This document shows, in pieces, positions 8,543-17,541 of a stretch of 64,000 bases of DNA (positions are counted from its first letter, which is position 1; the number at the start of each line of letters is the position of its first letter). Source of the DNA: Bacillota bacterium (GTDB lineage: Bacteria > Bacillota > Clostridia > Peptostreptococcales > Anaerovoracaceae); contig JAHZHA010000020.1 in assembly GCA_019420525.1 (NCBI GenBank), forward strand, positions 1 to 64,000. The letters are read 5' to 3'. The notes beneath the pieces were generated by a model, which saw nothing but the letters and a program-made list of their open reading frames with translations, was not told the origin of the DNA and ran no database searches. The position numbers and the translations under genes were made by a program.

Positions 8543-8806
8543 TTATTTCAGCAGCTTTTCGAGAACGTGCGTCAGTTCGTCGATCCGCTCTGTTCTGTTG
8601 GATTCGTCTGTTTCGTTGAGAATGCAGCCGTTCATGTGTGCGATCAGGATTTCTCTGTTTACTTTTGTGAGAATTGCCTGAGTAGCCAAAATCTGATTTG
8701 AAATATCGATGCAGTACCGGTCCTGATCTATCATTTTCAGAATGCCGTCCAGTTGTCCCCGGGCGGTTTTCAGCAGCTTTTCCACTCTTTCTTTATCTGC
8801 TTTCAT
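8543..8806 (-). CDS. csoR: CsoR-type copper-sensing repressor
   Basis: An 87-aa all-helical repressor of the CsoR/RcnR family (DUF156). The Cu(I)-binding set is visible: Cys in DRYCID, and His and Cys in IAHMNGC (the C-H-C pattern of copper sensors rather than the His-rich pattern of nickel sensors). GGAGGAAA lies just upstream of the ATG. It is the first gene of the csoR-copA unit; its promoter and an operator palindrome are directly upstream, so copper should relieve repression of both genes. Confidence 0.9.
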   Translation of the reverse strand: MKADKERVEKLLKTARGQLDGILKMIDQDRYCIDISNQILATQAILTKVNREILIAHMNGCILNETDESNRTERIDELTHVLEKLLK

Positions 8807-8824
8807 GATTTTCCTCCTGATACC

Positions 8825-8841
8825 ACACCCCTGAGGGGTGT
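8825..8841 (-). promoter_or_regulatory. CsoR operator
   Basis: A perfect inverted repeat: ACACCCC (8825-8831), TGA spacer, GGGGTGT (8835-8841). The CCCC-N3-GGGG core is typical of CsoR operators. It lies about 14 bases downstream of the -10 element, where bound repressor would block transcription. Confidence 0.8.
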
Positions 8842-8854
8842 TGCTTTCTAATTC

Positions 8855-8883
8855 AAGATAACCCTTTCCACCTCATAAGTCAA
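8855..8883 (-). promoter_or_regulatory. Sigma-A promoter of csoR-copA
   Basis: On the minus strand TTGACT (8878-8883) and TATCTT (8855-8860) are separated by exactly 17 bases. Confidence 0.75.
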
Positions 8884-9108
8884 GGCAGCATGAAAAGAAT
8901 GTTAAAGAAAAAATTAATAAATATTCCGCAAGTTTCTATATAAAATAATAATATAACGTGCTATTATGGTTACGATTAAAATTCTCAGGCGGAGAAGTAC
9001 GCTGTGCTTGAGATTTTTCAACGAATGCCTTTAGTTTAGTTAAAGGCATTTTTTAACTGGAAATTAAAAGGGACTAATCAAAACGAAAACCTGCGAGGTG
9101 CTGTAAAA
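8884..9108 (+). other. Intergenic region with candidate small structured RNA
   Basis: After an AT-rich stretch (8884-8960), TCTCAGGC (8983-8990) can pair with GCTTGAGA (9006-9013). This is followed by a strong terminator: AATGCCTTTA (9024-9033) with TAAAGGCATT (9041-9050) and T-run to 9054. A terminator this far from any upstream plus-strand gene implies that a short transcript of about 80-100 bases ends here, either a small RNA or an attenuated leader of the next gene. No known riboswitch class was recognised; the -10 could be one of several TATA-like elements at 8935-8955. Confidence 0.35.
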
Positions 9109-9912
9109 ATGAAACTGAAAATACAGAAGAAAGGACGGATTGCGGTTGCCGTTCTGGTATATTTTATTATTGCAATTCTGATTCTCATCATCATTAAATT
9201 TCCTGTGGCTGATAAAATTAACAACAACTGGAAAGATGTAGAATCCGTCGATGCGGGGATGCAGATGCTAAGCAGGTACGATTCGCAGGATACTTCTGAA
9301 GTCGAGAAAGAAGTGACGTCGATCCGGGCTGCGGTAGCTCAGCGCATGGCGATGGGCGCCAGCGCGGATGCAAATGCGGGACAGGCTGATCTGTCCTCTG
9401 TGTTTGCAGATGCGGTGATAATGGGAGATTCCCAGGCGGAAGCTTTTGAAGCGTATGCGATTCTACCGTCTCAGAATGTGGCGGCTACCATCGGACGGAG
9501 TATCATCACGGCCGAAGATGATTATAGTAAGACGGTATCGAGAAGTCCGAAGCAGGTTTTCATTACATACGGAATGAACGATTGTCTGATTTACAATGGA
9601 AATACGGAGAAATTCATATCTGTCTACAGTGATCTGATCGATAGACTGCAGACGGATATCCCGGGTGTTCAGGTTTATGTGTGCTCGATCATCGTTCCCA
9701 GCGATGCGGCGATTCAGAAGAAGCCTGCTTTGGCGGCTGTGACAGATTATAATGCCGCGCTTCAGCAGCTTGCTGCGGAGAAAGGCCTCCTGTATATCGA
9801 TGCGGGTGCGCTGATTCAGCCTGACCTGTATGCGCCGGACGGCCTGCATATGCAGAAGAGTTTTTATAAGTCTTGGGCGTATTATATGGCGACCTGTGCG
9901 GGTCTTCAGTAG
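9109..9912 (+). CDS. SGNH/GDSL hydrolase-family protein, membrane anchored
   Basis: A 267-aa protein with one N-terminal transmembrane anchor (about 12-32) and an extracellular SGNH esterase fold. The catalytic signatures are present: block I serine in MGDSQAEAF (about 105-113), the GMND asparagine at about 160, and the DGLHM Asp/His pair near residue 243. Enzymes of this type remove or transfer acyl groups on surface glycans. It opens a four-gene run with DUF4358, MBOAT and DHHW proteins, supporting a role in acylating an extracellular polymer. GAGGTG lies about 10 bases before the ATG. Confidence 0.8.
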   Translation: MKLKIQKKGRIAVAVLVYFIIAILILIIIKFPVADKINNNWKDVESVDAGMQMLSRYDSQDTSEVEKEVTSIRAAVAQRMAMGASADANAGQADLSSVFADAVIMGDSQAEAFEAYAILPSQNVAATIGRSIITAEDDYSKTVSRSPKQVFITYGMNDCLIYNGNTEKFISVYSDLIDRLQTDIPGVQVYVCSIIVPSDAAIQKKPALAAVTDYNAALQQLAAEKGLLYIDAGALIQPDLYAPDGLHMQKSFYKSWAYYMATCAGLQ

Positions 9913-9954
9913 ATGTGAGACTGCAGAAAGAATTTTAGCGGGAAGGTTGACGAG

Positions 9955-10590
9955 ATGACGAAGTCAGAGAAAAAGTTTGATAAATTTGCAGTCCAGTGGA
10001 AGGAGAATATTTTTCTGCGCTATAATATCCTGAAAGGAATTCTTCTGATCTTGCTTGTGATTTTTGTGGCAAGTCTGCTGTCTGCCAATGCGGGCAGTGA
10101 CAAGAGTGTGGATGAAATCGTTCAGAAAGTGGTGCCCGATCTGGTGCAGTCTCAGCAGGAAGAAGACGCCGGGGATGTGGGAACCGCTGAAGAGCAGGAA
10201 ACGGAAGGAGATGAAGAAGGCGGGGAGCAGGCTGAGACTCAGGATGAAGGAGTCTTTGACGGAATGGGACAGGCTACGGTTCTGGATTTCAAACGCATAT
10301 TCGGTCTGAATGCGGAAGATTATGAGGGCGTGGCATATTTCAAGCCGATTTCCCAGATGGATGTAGAAGAACTTCTCATAGTCAAAGTGAAATCGGAAGA
10401 TCAGATAGAGACTTTGGAGAAGGCGGTAGAAGAACGTATAAAAAGTCAGAAAAACAGTTTTGACGGATACGGTGCAGCGCAGTGCGCGCTCCTGGAAAAG
10501 GCGATTGTCAAGGAAAAAGGCAATTTCTTGTTTTACTGTACGTCTCCGGACGCTGAAAAATACTGCGATCTGTTCATCGATGCCCTTTAG
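9955..10590 (+). CDS. DUF4358 domain protein
   Basis: A 211-aa protein with a short basic cytoplasmic N-terminus, one transmembrane segment (about 25-45), a low-complexity Glu/Gln linker (about 65-100) and a C-terminal DUF4358 domain. The domain shows the usual features: FKPISQMDVEELLIVKVKS, then KSQKNSFDGYGAAQCALLE and GNFLFYC. DUF4358 proteins are commonly found beside MBOAT/DHHW genes in Clostridia; no activity is known. It follows the SGNH gene by 42 bases. Confidence 0.75.
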   Translation: MTKSEKKFDKFAVQWKENIFLRYNILKGILLILLVIFVASLLSANAGSDKSVDEIVQKVVPDLVQSQQEEDAGDVGTAEEQETEGDEEGGEQAETQDEGVFDGMGQATVLDFKRIFGLNAEDYEGVAYFKPISQMDVEELLIVKVKSEDQIETLEKAVEERIKSQKNSFDGYGAAQCALLEKAIVKEKGNFLFYCTSPDAEKYCDLFIDAL

Positions 10591-10716
10591 CACGATGCGG
10601 AGCAAAGATTCAAAGGATTCAGAAGAAAAGACTGACGCAGTTCAGGCGGACAGTCTGTTACTATCAGAAAATACAGCATGAGTTTGAAGTTATGACGATA
10701 TAAGAGAGGCAAGAGA

Positions 10717-12123
10717 ATGGTTTTCAGCAGTATTATCTTTATATTTGCGTTTCTGCCAGTAACGCTGCTGCTTTATTATGCAGCGCCGGAAGTTCTGAAG
10801 AACCCGGTGCTGCTTTTATTCAGTCTCGTTTTTTATGCCTGGGGTGAGCCGATCTACGTGATGCTGATGATTTTCAGCATTCTTTTCAATTATCTGATGG
10901 GCCTCGACATTGAAGAACGAAAGAGAACAGGCGCCCGGTCGGCGAAAAATAGTCTGATTTTCACGATTGCAGTGGACATCGGTCTGCTGGGATTTTTTAA
11001 ATATTACGGTTTTTTCACGGAGAATCTCAACCAAATTTTGCCGTTTGATCTGCCGTCAGTCGATGTGACACTTCCGGTAGGAATTTCATTCTACACCTTT
11101 CAGACACTTTCTTACGTCATCGACATTTACAGGGGGGAGACGAAGGTACAGCGGAATCTGATCTCTTTCGGCTGCTATGTGACGATGTTCCCGCAGCTGA
11201 TTGCAGGGCCGATCGTTCAGTATAAAGATATCGATGATCAGCTGAGAAACCGCAGACTTTCAGTAAGCCAGACCGGAGAAGGTGCCGTACAGTTCATCAG
11301 AGGGCTGACGAAAAAAGTCATTTTCGCAAATAATATCGGCGCTGTATTTACGACGCTGACGGCGCAGGATATCGGGGAAATGTCGATTCTTTCCGCCTGG
11401 ATGGCTTGCATCGCATATACATTCCAGATCTATTTTGATTTCGGGGGTTATAGCGATATGGCTATCGGTCTGGGAAAGATGCTGGGTTTTGAGTTCAAGG
11501 CGAATTTCGATTATCCGTATATCTCCACGAGTATTACAGAATTCTGGCGCAGATGGCATATCTCACTGGGAACCTGGTTCCGGGACTATATCTACATACC
11601 TCTTGCAGGAAGCTATGTAAATCCGGCGAAGCATACCCGGAATATGTTCGTCGTCTGGTTGTTTACCGGTCTCTGGCATGGGGCTGCCTGGAATTTCGCT
11701 TTCTGGGGTCTTTATTACGGAGTGCTGCTGACGCTGGAAAAGTATTTCCTGTTGAAATATCTGGAAAGAGCGCCGAAGTTCTTGCAGCACGTCTATACGA
11801 TGGCAATCGTCATGATCGGCTGGGTTTTCTTCTCCAGTGCGTCGCTGGGCGATGCCGCGTCACTTCTGGGTGTAATGTTTGGCTTCGGAGATCATCCGCT
11901 GACTGACGATACGGGACTCTATTATCTGACGTCAAATCTATTGCTGATCGGCATTATGGTTCTGGCTTCCGGGCCGGTGCTTCACAAGCTGCTGGACAGA
12001 CTGATCTGTATATCGAGAGTTCCTAAGGTCACAGCTCTGGTATGCTATACACTGCTCTTCGTTCTGTGTATTGCTTTCCTCGTAAACGAAACGTACAATC
12101 CGTTCCTGTATTTCAGGTTCTGA
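10717..12123 (+). CDS. MBOAT-family membrane O-acyltransferase (AlgI/DltB-like)
   Basis: A 468-aa polytopic protein. Membrane-bound O-acyltransferases pass acyl groups across the membrane to surface polymers. Visible signatures: FPQLIAGPIVQYKDI (AlgI-like), FDFGGYSDMAIGLGKMLGF, PYISTSITEFWRRWHISLG, and the catalytic histidine region TGLWHGAAWNF. Roughly eleven hydrophobic segments. AGAGGC precedes the ATG. It is followed 22 bases later by the DHHW protein, its usual AlgJ/AlgX-like partner. The polymer is not identified in this window. Confidence 0.9.
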   Translation: MVFSSIIFIFAFLPVTLLLYYAAPEVLKNPVLLLFSLVFYAWGEPIYVMLMIFSILFNYLMGLDIEERKRTGARSAKNSLIFTIAVDIGLLGFFKYYGFFTENLNQILPFDLPSVDVTLPVGISFYTFQTLSYVIDIYRGETKVQRNLISFGCYVTMFPQLIAGPIVQYKDIDDQLRNRRLSVSQTGEGAVQFIRGLTKKVIFANNIGAVFTTLTAQDIGEMSILSAWMACIAYTFQIYFDFGGYSDMAIGLGKMLGFEFKANFDYPYISTSITEFWRRWHISLGTWFRDYIYIPLAGSYVNPAKHTRNMFVVWLFTGLWHGAAWNFAFWGLYYGVLLTLEKYFLLKYLERAPKFLQHVYTMAIVMIGWVFFSSASLGDAASLLGVMFGFGDHPLTDDTGLYYLTSNLLLIGIMVLASGPVLHKLLDRLICISRVPKVTALVCYTLLFVLCIAFLVNETYNPFLYFRF

Positions 12124-12145
12124 TCTGCCGGAAAGGGAGAAAGAT

Positions 12146-13606
12146 ATGTTACATAAACTGATGAAAATTTACCGCAGGACGGGACGTGCGGTAGAAAAAA
12201 AGAATCCGGAACGAAACCGGGAAAACATCGGGAATAAAAACGAAGCGGAAAACGATGTGAATGACCGTATTCGGGAAAAAGAACGCAAAATGAAAAAAGC
12301 CGCATACGGAAACGGAACGGCGTATATCGGGAATTCTGAAACAGGAGAGTCTGCAGCGACGAAAAATGCAGGGGCAGGAACGCTTACAACTCTGCAGAAG
12401 GGAGAGATTTTCGCAGGTATTGTGGTGATCGTTCTCATTTTTGCGGTGACTTTGACGAATATCCTGCTGCCCGATAGAGAATTTTCTGAAAAGGAGAACC
12501 GTATGTTAGCGGAAAAACCGGAAATTTCGGCATCGAGTCTGTTGGACGGACGTTTTATGAAGCACAGTGAGTCATATCTGGCAGATCAGTTCATGGCGCG
12601 CGATTTCTGGATTTCGCTGCGGTCGAGATTTCAGCTGCTGATGGGAAGCAGCGATTCCAATGGCGTATACCGGGGAGCGCGCGGGTATCTTTTCCAGCAG
12701 GAATCCGAACCGGATGAAGAACACCTTAAGGCCAATGTGGAAGCCATCAATCAGCTGGCGGGGAATACCGATCTGCGGATTTTTATGATGGTGGTGCCTA
12801 CTGCCTCAAATGTGCTGGAAGAATATATGCCGAAATTCGCGCCTGAGTCGCAACAGAATGAAAATCTGGAGAAACTCAAAAAATCGATATCGTCTAATAT
12901 CAATTTTATCGATTCCTATGAGGCGCTGAAAGAACACGAAAGCGAGTATATTTACTATTATACGGATCATCACTGGACGACGAAGGGAGCGTATTATGCG
13001 TTCCTGAACGCAGCTCCTTCGCTGGGCATTCCGAATCCGGAGGAAATCAAATATGAACGCTATGCGGTTACCGATTCTTTTGCAGGAACTCTGGCGTCGA
13101 AGAGCGGGTTCCCTCTGAAGGAAAAAGATACCATCGAAATCTGGGTGCCTGAGACGGATGCAGAACAGCTGGAAGCGACAAAATCTTCCGAAAGTGAAGA
13201 ATCGGCGGCTTTCAAATCTTCTGTGAGTTATATTGTGGAGTACGTTCAGGAAGATAGAAAGAGTGCCGTTCTGTATGACAGCGAAAAGCTGGAAAGTACC
13301 GATAAATATGCCGTATTTTTCGGAGGAAACTATCCGCTGATCCGGATTACTACGGCGAATGATACGGGCAAGGACGGACCGCTGCTGATTCTCAAGGACT
13401 CTTATGCCAACTGTTTCGTACCGTTCCTGCTTCCTTATTTCGACGAAATTATCATGGTAGATCCGCGGTATTATTACGATAATCTGCAGGAATTGATAAA
13501 GACAGAAGGTATTTCCCAGATTCTGTTCCTTTACAATGCGGATACGTTTTTTGAAGATACTTCTCTCGCGGATGTGCTGGCCGTCGGAGAAACGCAGGAG
13601 GAATAA
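12146..13606 (+). CDS. DHHW-family protein (AlgJ/AlgX-like acetylation partner)
   Basis: A 486-aa protein. The first ~85 residues are highly charged and presumably cytoplasmic, unusually long for the family. A transmembrane segment follows at about 92-112, then an extracellular SGNH-like domain starting SEKENRMLAEKPE. The name-giving DHHW motif lies at about residue 273 (YYTDHHWTTKGAYY). The catalytic-fold C-terminus includes PLLILKDSYANCFVPFL. In related systems this protein delivers the acyl group that the MBOAT protein brings across the membrane. GGAAAGGGAG lies upstream. Confidence 0.85.
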   Translation: MLHKLMKIYRRTGRAVEKKNPERNRENIGNKNEAENDVNDRIREKERKMKKAAYGNGTAYIGNSETGESAATKNAGAGTLTTLQKGEIFAGIVVIVLIFAVTLTNILLPDREFSEKENRMLAEKPEISASSLLDGRFMKHSESYLADQFMARDFWISLRSRFQLLMGSSDSNGVYRGARGYLFQQESEPDEEHLKANVEAINQLAGNTDLRIFMMVVPTASNVLEEYMPKFAPESQQNENLEKLKKSISSNINFIDSYEALKEHESEYIYYYTDHHWTTKGAYYAFLNAAPSLGIPNPEEIKYERYAVTDSFAGTLASKSGFPLKEKDTIEIWVPETDAEQLEATKSSESEESAAFKSSVSYIVEYVQEDRKSAVLYDSEKLESTDKYAVFFGGNYPLIRITTANDTGKDGPLLILKDSYANCFVPFLLPYFDEIIMVDPRYYYDNLQELIKTEGISQILFLYNADTFFEDTSLADVLAVGETQEE

Positions 13607-13612
13607 CAGAGG

Positions 13613-13798
13613 TTGTGTATGAATGAAGAGCGGACGTGTCTTACCTGCAGCCGTTTTTCGGAGAACGGTTCCTGCAGGCTGCTCACGGTGCTGGAAGTTG
13701 AAGAGTGTCTGAAACACGGCAGGTTGTCCCGGTGGACCAGCAGATTTAATGAACAGTATGAAATGGATCTGGAGGGACTCGATCCGGAATTGGAATGA
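13613..13798 (+). CDS. Small cysteine-containing protein, unknown
   Basis: TTG at 13613 lies 11 bases after AGGAGG (13596-13601); the ATG at 13619 is 17 bases away, so TTG is favoured. The 61-aa product has a CLTCSRF pair and two further Cys (GSCRLL, VEECLK), suggesting a small metal or Fe-S knuckle, then an acidic tail. It starts seven bases after the DHHW gene stop, so it is probably the last gene of that unit. No family recognised. Confidence 0.5.
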   Translation: MCMNEERTCLTCSRFSENGSCRLLTVLEVEECLKHGRLSRWTSRFNEQYEMDLEGLDPELE

Positions 13799-13814
13799 TC
13801 GGCTCAAAACAAAA

Positions 13815-13870
13815 AGCGGCATATCCTCTCTTCCTTGGAAATACGGGAAGAAGGGAGATGCCGCTATTAA
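13815..13870. terminator. Bidirectional terminator
   Basis: AGCGGCAT (13815-13822) pairs with ATGCCGCT (13858-13865), with an inner CCTCTCTTCC / GGGAAGAAGGG pairing. T-runs are present on both sides (AAAAA before, ATTAATTTTT after), serving both the acylation cluster and dtd. Confidence 0.75.
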
Positions 13871-13884
13871 TTTTTGCAAATAAA

Positions 13885-14322
13885 TCAACGATCAAGAAGA
13901 ATCGTCACCGGTCCGTCATTGACGAGGCTGACTTGCATGTCTGCGCCGAATTCACCAGATTCCGTGTGGATTCCGGATTCCGACAGTTTTTTTATGAAGT
14001 AGAGGTAGAGAGCTTCCGCAGGCTCCGGAGCGGCAGCTCCGACGAAGCTGGGGCGGTTGCCTTTTCTGCAGTCCGCATAGAGTGTGAACTGAGAGACGAC
14101 GAGAATCTCACCTCCTACATCTTTGACCGAACGATTCATTTTTCCCTTTTCATCTTCAAATATTCTCATATTGATGATTTTTGTTGCGATATAATCTGCG
14201 GTCTCTTCAGTATCCTCAGGGCCGACGCCGAGAAGAATGAGAAGGCCCTGACCGATTTTTCCGGCGGTCGTGCCGCTGATTGTCACATCTGCGCGAGAAA
14301 CGCGTTGAATTACTGTTTTCAT
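13885..14322 (-). CDS. dtd: D-aminoacyl-tRNA deacylase
   Basis: A 145-aa enzyme that hydrolyses D-amino acids (and Gly mischarged on tRNA-Ala) from tRNA. Full length. Both active-site motifs are present: SQFTLYAD (about 78-85) and the Gly-cisPro motif in NDGPVTILLD at the C-terminus. GGAG is placed just before the ATG. Its neighbour upstream on the same strand is glpK's convergent end; it is likely transcribed alone. Confidence 0.95.
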   Translation of the reverse strand: MKTVIQRVSRADVTISGTTAGKIGQGLLILLGVGPEDTEETADYIATKIINMRIFEDEKGKMNRSVKDVGGEILVVSQFTLYADCRKGNRPSFVGAAAPEPAEALYLYFIKKLSESGIHTESGEFGADMQVSLVNDGPVTILLDR

Positions 14323-14382
14323 TTTTATTCTCCGGATTATTTTCTGTCATTTTTCTATCGTATTTTTGCCCAAAGGGGTATC

Positions 14383-15900
14383 TTATGATTCCGATTCCCA
14401 GCCAGCGGCGCAGTTTACAGCTCTGTGCCAGCGGGAGAGATGTTCTCTGCGGAACTTTTCGCTGCAGTCGGGGGCAAAGATTTTTTCCGTCCTGCGAAGG
14501 GCGGCGATTTCATCCGTATCTTTCCAGACACCAGAAGCAAGTCCGGCCAGATATGCCGCTCCCAGTGCTGATGTTTCCACGCAGGCCGGCCGATCGACGG
14601 GAATATTGAGCATGTCGGCCTGAAATTGCATCATCAGATCACTGACGCTGGCTCCGCCGTCCGCTCTGAGAACGGTCAGAGGGCGCGAAGAATCTTCTGA
14701 CATGGCATGGATGAGATCTGACACCTGGAAAGCGATGGATTCCAGTACCGCTCTGGCGATATGACGTTTGTTGGTTCCTCGGGTGAGACCAGTGATCGTC
14801 CCTCTGGCATACATGTCCCAGTAAGGCGCGCCGAGTCCGGTAAAAGCAGGAACGATGACGACACCGCCGCTATCGGGAACTTCTGCCGCCAGGACATCGC
14901 ACTCCGGAGAACTGGAAATCAGTCCCAGTTCATCGCGGATCCATTGGATTGTCGACCCGCCGTTGAATACGCTGCCTTCTAGCGCGTAGACCGGCTTTTT
15001 GTCTTCGCCCAGGACCCAGGCGATCGAAGAGACCAGGCCGTTTTTTGAACGGACCGCAGAGGAGCCTGTATTCATCAGAGTAAAGCAACCTGTACCGTAA
15101 GTATTTTTGATGTCTCCGGGAGTGAAGCACGCCTGGCCGAAGAGAGCTGACTGCTGATCGCCGGCGGATCCACATACGGGAATTCCTTCGAGTTTTGCCA
15201 GCGATGGGATGCGGTCTCCGGAAACATGGCCGTAGATCTGTGAATTGGAAACGGGGTGGGGCAGCATGATTCCGGGGATATTCAGCATCTCACAGAGGCG
15301 GTCATCCCATCTCAGATTTTGGATATCGAACAACATCGTACGTGATGCGTTGGAATAGTCTGTCACATGAGCTCTGCCGCCGGTGAGATTCCAGATGAGC
15401 CAGGTATCGACGGTAGCGAATAGAAGATCTCCCTGCTCCGCCTGCCTACGGGCGTCCGGCACGTTGTCGAGAATCCAGGCTATTTTTGTAGCCGAAAAAT
15501 ATGCATCGATGAGGAGACCCGTCTTTTCTTTTACATATTCGTCGAATCCTTCGGCTATCAAGCGGTCGCATTCAGCTGCCGTGCGCCGGCATTGCCATAC
15601 GATGGCGTTGTATACAGGTTTTCCCGTATGTTTGTTCCAAACGATGGTAGTTTCTCTCTGGTTTGTGATGCCGATGCCTGCGATGTCAGAAAGAGAGAGG
15701 CCGCTCTGCTGGAAGGCTTCCGTCAGAACGCGCAGCTGTGTGTCGAGTATTTCCTCCGGATCATGCTCCACCCAGCCGGGACGGGGATAAATCTGGCGGA
15801 AAGGCATCTGGGCTCTGGCGATGATTTCTGCATTTTTATCGAAAATGATGGCTCTCGAACTGGTGGTTCCCTGGTCGAGAGCGATGACATAATTTCCCAT
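14383..15900 (-). CDS. glpK: Glycerol kinase
   Basis: Phosphorylates glycerol to sn-glycerol 3-phosphate with ATP. I take ATG at 15900, preceded by AGAAAGGAAC, giving 505 aa and the canonical start MGNYVIALDQGTTSSRAIIF; the open frame extends 35 codons further upstream without a ribosome site. FGGY-kinase signatures include GWVEHDPEEIL, GITNQRETTIVWNK, the GTGCFTLMNTG phosphate loop region and TGLGAPYWD. No glpF or glpD is adjacent. The C-terminal part (HRAVNCAAGWESES) is normal. Regulation not evident. Confidence 0.95.
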   Translation of the reverse strand: MGNYVIALDQGTTSSRAIIFDKNAEIIARAQMPFRQIYPRPGWVEHDPEEILDTQLRVLTEAFQQSGLSLSDIAGIGITNQRETTIVWNKHTGKPVYNAIVWQCRRTAAECDRLIAEGFDEYVKEKTGLLIDAYFSATKIAWILDNVPDARRQAEQGDLLFATVDTWLIWNLTGGRAHVTDYSNASRTMLFDIQNLRWDDRLCEMLNIPGIMLPHPVSNSQIYGHVSGDRIPSLAKLEGIPVCGSAGDQQSALFGQACFTPGDIKNTYGTGCFTLMNTGSSAVRSKNGLVSSIAWVLGEDKKPVYALEGSVFNGGSTIQWIRDELGLISSSPECDVLAAEVPDSGGVVIVPAFTGLGAPYWDMYARGTITGLTRGTNKRHIARAVLESIAFQVSDLIHAMSEDSSRPLTVLRADGGASVSDLMMQFQADMLNIPVDRPACVETSALGAAYLAGLASGVWKDTDEIAALRRTEKIFAPDCSEKFRREHLSRWHRAVNCAAGWESES

Positions 15901-16021
15901 GATAAGTTCCTTTCTGTCGTGGTTGTGTCTATTATACACGAAATATACGGAAACTGCAGAGGAATCTCCCGTGAAAAAGGAGGAAAACGCGTCAAAAAGC
16001 AGATGCATCGGGGCGGAATTG

Positions 16022-16050
16022 TTGACAAGCTACGCGATGCATAATAAAAT
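16022..16050 (+). promoter_or_regulatory. Sigma-A promoter of metNIQ
   Basis: TTGACA (16022-16027), 17-base spacer, TAAAAT (16045-16050). The leader to metN is only about 35 bases, too short for an S-box or T-box, so methionine control must act through a protein or not at all. Confidence 0.75.
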
Positions 16051-16089
16051 AGCATTTGTATCGTTATACAATTAAGGAGAAGCAGTCAA

Positions 16090-16851
16090 ATGATCGAAAT
16101 AAAAGATCTGGCAAAAATTTACAATACAGAACACGGTGAGTTCAAGGCTATCGAAAATATAAATCTGACCATTGAAGATGGCGATATTTTCGGGATTATA
16201 GGCATGAGCGGAGCCGGAAAGAGCACTTTGCTACGGTGCATCAATCTGCTGGAACGTCCGACATTGGGAAAGATTCTCATCGACGGACAGGATATTACAA
16301 GCCTCAGCGGAAAAGCGCTTCTGCAGCTGCGCAGAAATATCGGGATGATTTTCCAGCGTTTCAATCTGCTGATGCAGCGCACGGTGGAGGAAAATGTGGC
16401 GTATCCTCTTGAGATCTGCGGATACCCTAAAGCAAAACGAAAAGAACGGGTTGCCGAACTTCTGGAATTGGTGGATCTCGCGCCAAAGGCGAAGAATTAT
16501 CCTGTACAGCTTTCCGGAGGACAGCAGCAGAGAGTTTCCATCGCTAGAGCTCTGGCGAATAAGCCTTCTATTTTACTGTGCGACGAGCCTACTTCTGCTC
16601 TGGACACTCTGACGACGAATTCGCTGCTGGAGCTTCTGAAGGACATCAATCAGAAGCTGGGCGTGACGATCGTCATCATCACTCACGAGATGAGTGTCGT
16701 ACGCAAAATCTGTAACAAAGTGGCAGTCATCAACGATGCACATATCATCGAGCAGGGTCTTACGGAAAATGTTCTGAACAATCCTCAGGAAGAGATGACA
16801 CAGATGCTGCTGAAAGAAATATCTTCAGGAGGTGAGAAGATCGATGGCTGA
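16090..16851 (+). CDS. metN: Methionine ABC transporter ATP-binding protein, lacking NIL domain
   Basis: A 253-aa ATPase for D/L-methionine uptake. Walker A GMSGAGKSTLLRC, the signature LSGGQQQR and Walker B ILLCDEPTSALD are intact. Typical MetN is about 340 residues with a C-terminal NIL (ACT-like) domain that binds methionine and inhibits transport; this one ends after the ATPase core (LKEISSGGEKIDG), so that feedback domain is absent. AAGGAGA precedes the ATG. Its stop overlaps metI by eight bases. Confidence 0.9.
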   Translation: MIEIKDLAKIYNTEHGEFKAIENINLTIEDGDIFGIIGMSGAGKSTLLRCINLLERPTLGKILIDGQDITSLSGKALLQLRRNIGMIFQRFNLLMQRTVEENVAYPLEICGYPKAKRKERVAELLELVDLAPKAKNYPVQLSGGQQQRVSIARALANKPSILLCDEPTSALDTLTTNSLLELLKDINQKLGVTIVIITHEMSVVRKICNKVAVINDAHIIEQGLTENVLNNPQEEMTQMLLKEISSGGEKIDG

Positions 16852-17515
16852 TTTCTTTTCGGAATATGGTATCATGCTTCTGACGGAAACGGGAGCGACG
16901 CTGGCGATGACTCTCATCTCAACGCTGGTGGCCTATGTGGTAGGTATCCCTGTCGGAGTGCTGGTCACTATTACAAACGAGCATTCCGTTCTTCCGTGCA
17001 GACCGGTGAATATCGTGCTGGGATGGATTGTCAATATGGGACGTTCCATACCGTTCATCATACTTCTGGTGGCTCTCATGCCGTTTACCCGCATGATCGT
17101 GGGATCGGCAGTCGGAGTACGGGGAGTTATCGTTCCTCTGAGCATCGCTGCGATTCCTTTCGTGGCGCGTATGATTGAGACGGCTCTGGCGGAAATCGAT
17201 GGAGGTCTGATCGAAGTGGCTCACGCTACAGGTTCTACCACGTGGCAGATCATCTGGAAGGTTCTGCTTCCAGAGAGTATCCCTTCTATCCTGATGGGTG
17301 TGCCGATCACTCTGATCACATTGGTGGGTTACTCCGCTATGGCTGGTACTGTCGGCGGCGGAGGTCTCGGTGACGTAGCTCTGCGTTATGGTTATTACCG
17401 TTACCAGACGGAAGTTATGATTGCCACGATCATTATCCTGATCATACTTGTTCAGATTATGCAGTCTTTGGGATCCTTTATCGCAAGAAAGAGCGACAAA
17501 AGGATCAGAAAATAA
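16844..17515 (+). CDS. metI: Methionine ABC transporter permease
   Basis: ATG at 16844 lies nine bases after AGGAGGTG; the GTG at 16832 would sit inside that ribosome site. The 223-aa product has five membrane segments. The coupling loop that docks onto the ATPase reads EVAHATGSTTWQIIWKVLLP, the EAA motif of the MetI family. Translationally coupled to metN by overlap. Confidence 0.93.
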   Translation: MADFFSEYGIMLLTETGATLAMTLISTLVAYVVGIPVGVLVTITNEHSVLPCRPVNIVLGWIVNMGRSIPFIILLVALMPFTRMIVGSAVGVRGVIVPLSIAAIPFVARMIETALAEIDGGLIEVAHATGSTTWQIIWKVLLPESIPSILMGVPITLITLVGYSAMAGTVGGGGLGDVALRYGYYRYQTEVMIATIIILIILVQIMQSLGSFIARKSDKRIRK

Positions 17516-17541
17516 ATTATCTTTTGAAAAGGAGAGTCAAA

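Noticed and set aside
16009..16089. SAM riboswitch or T-box before metNIQ
   Set aside because: The promoter leaves only about 35 bases of leader.
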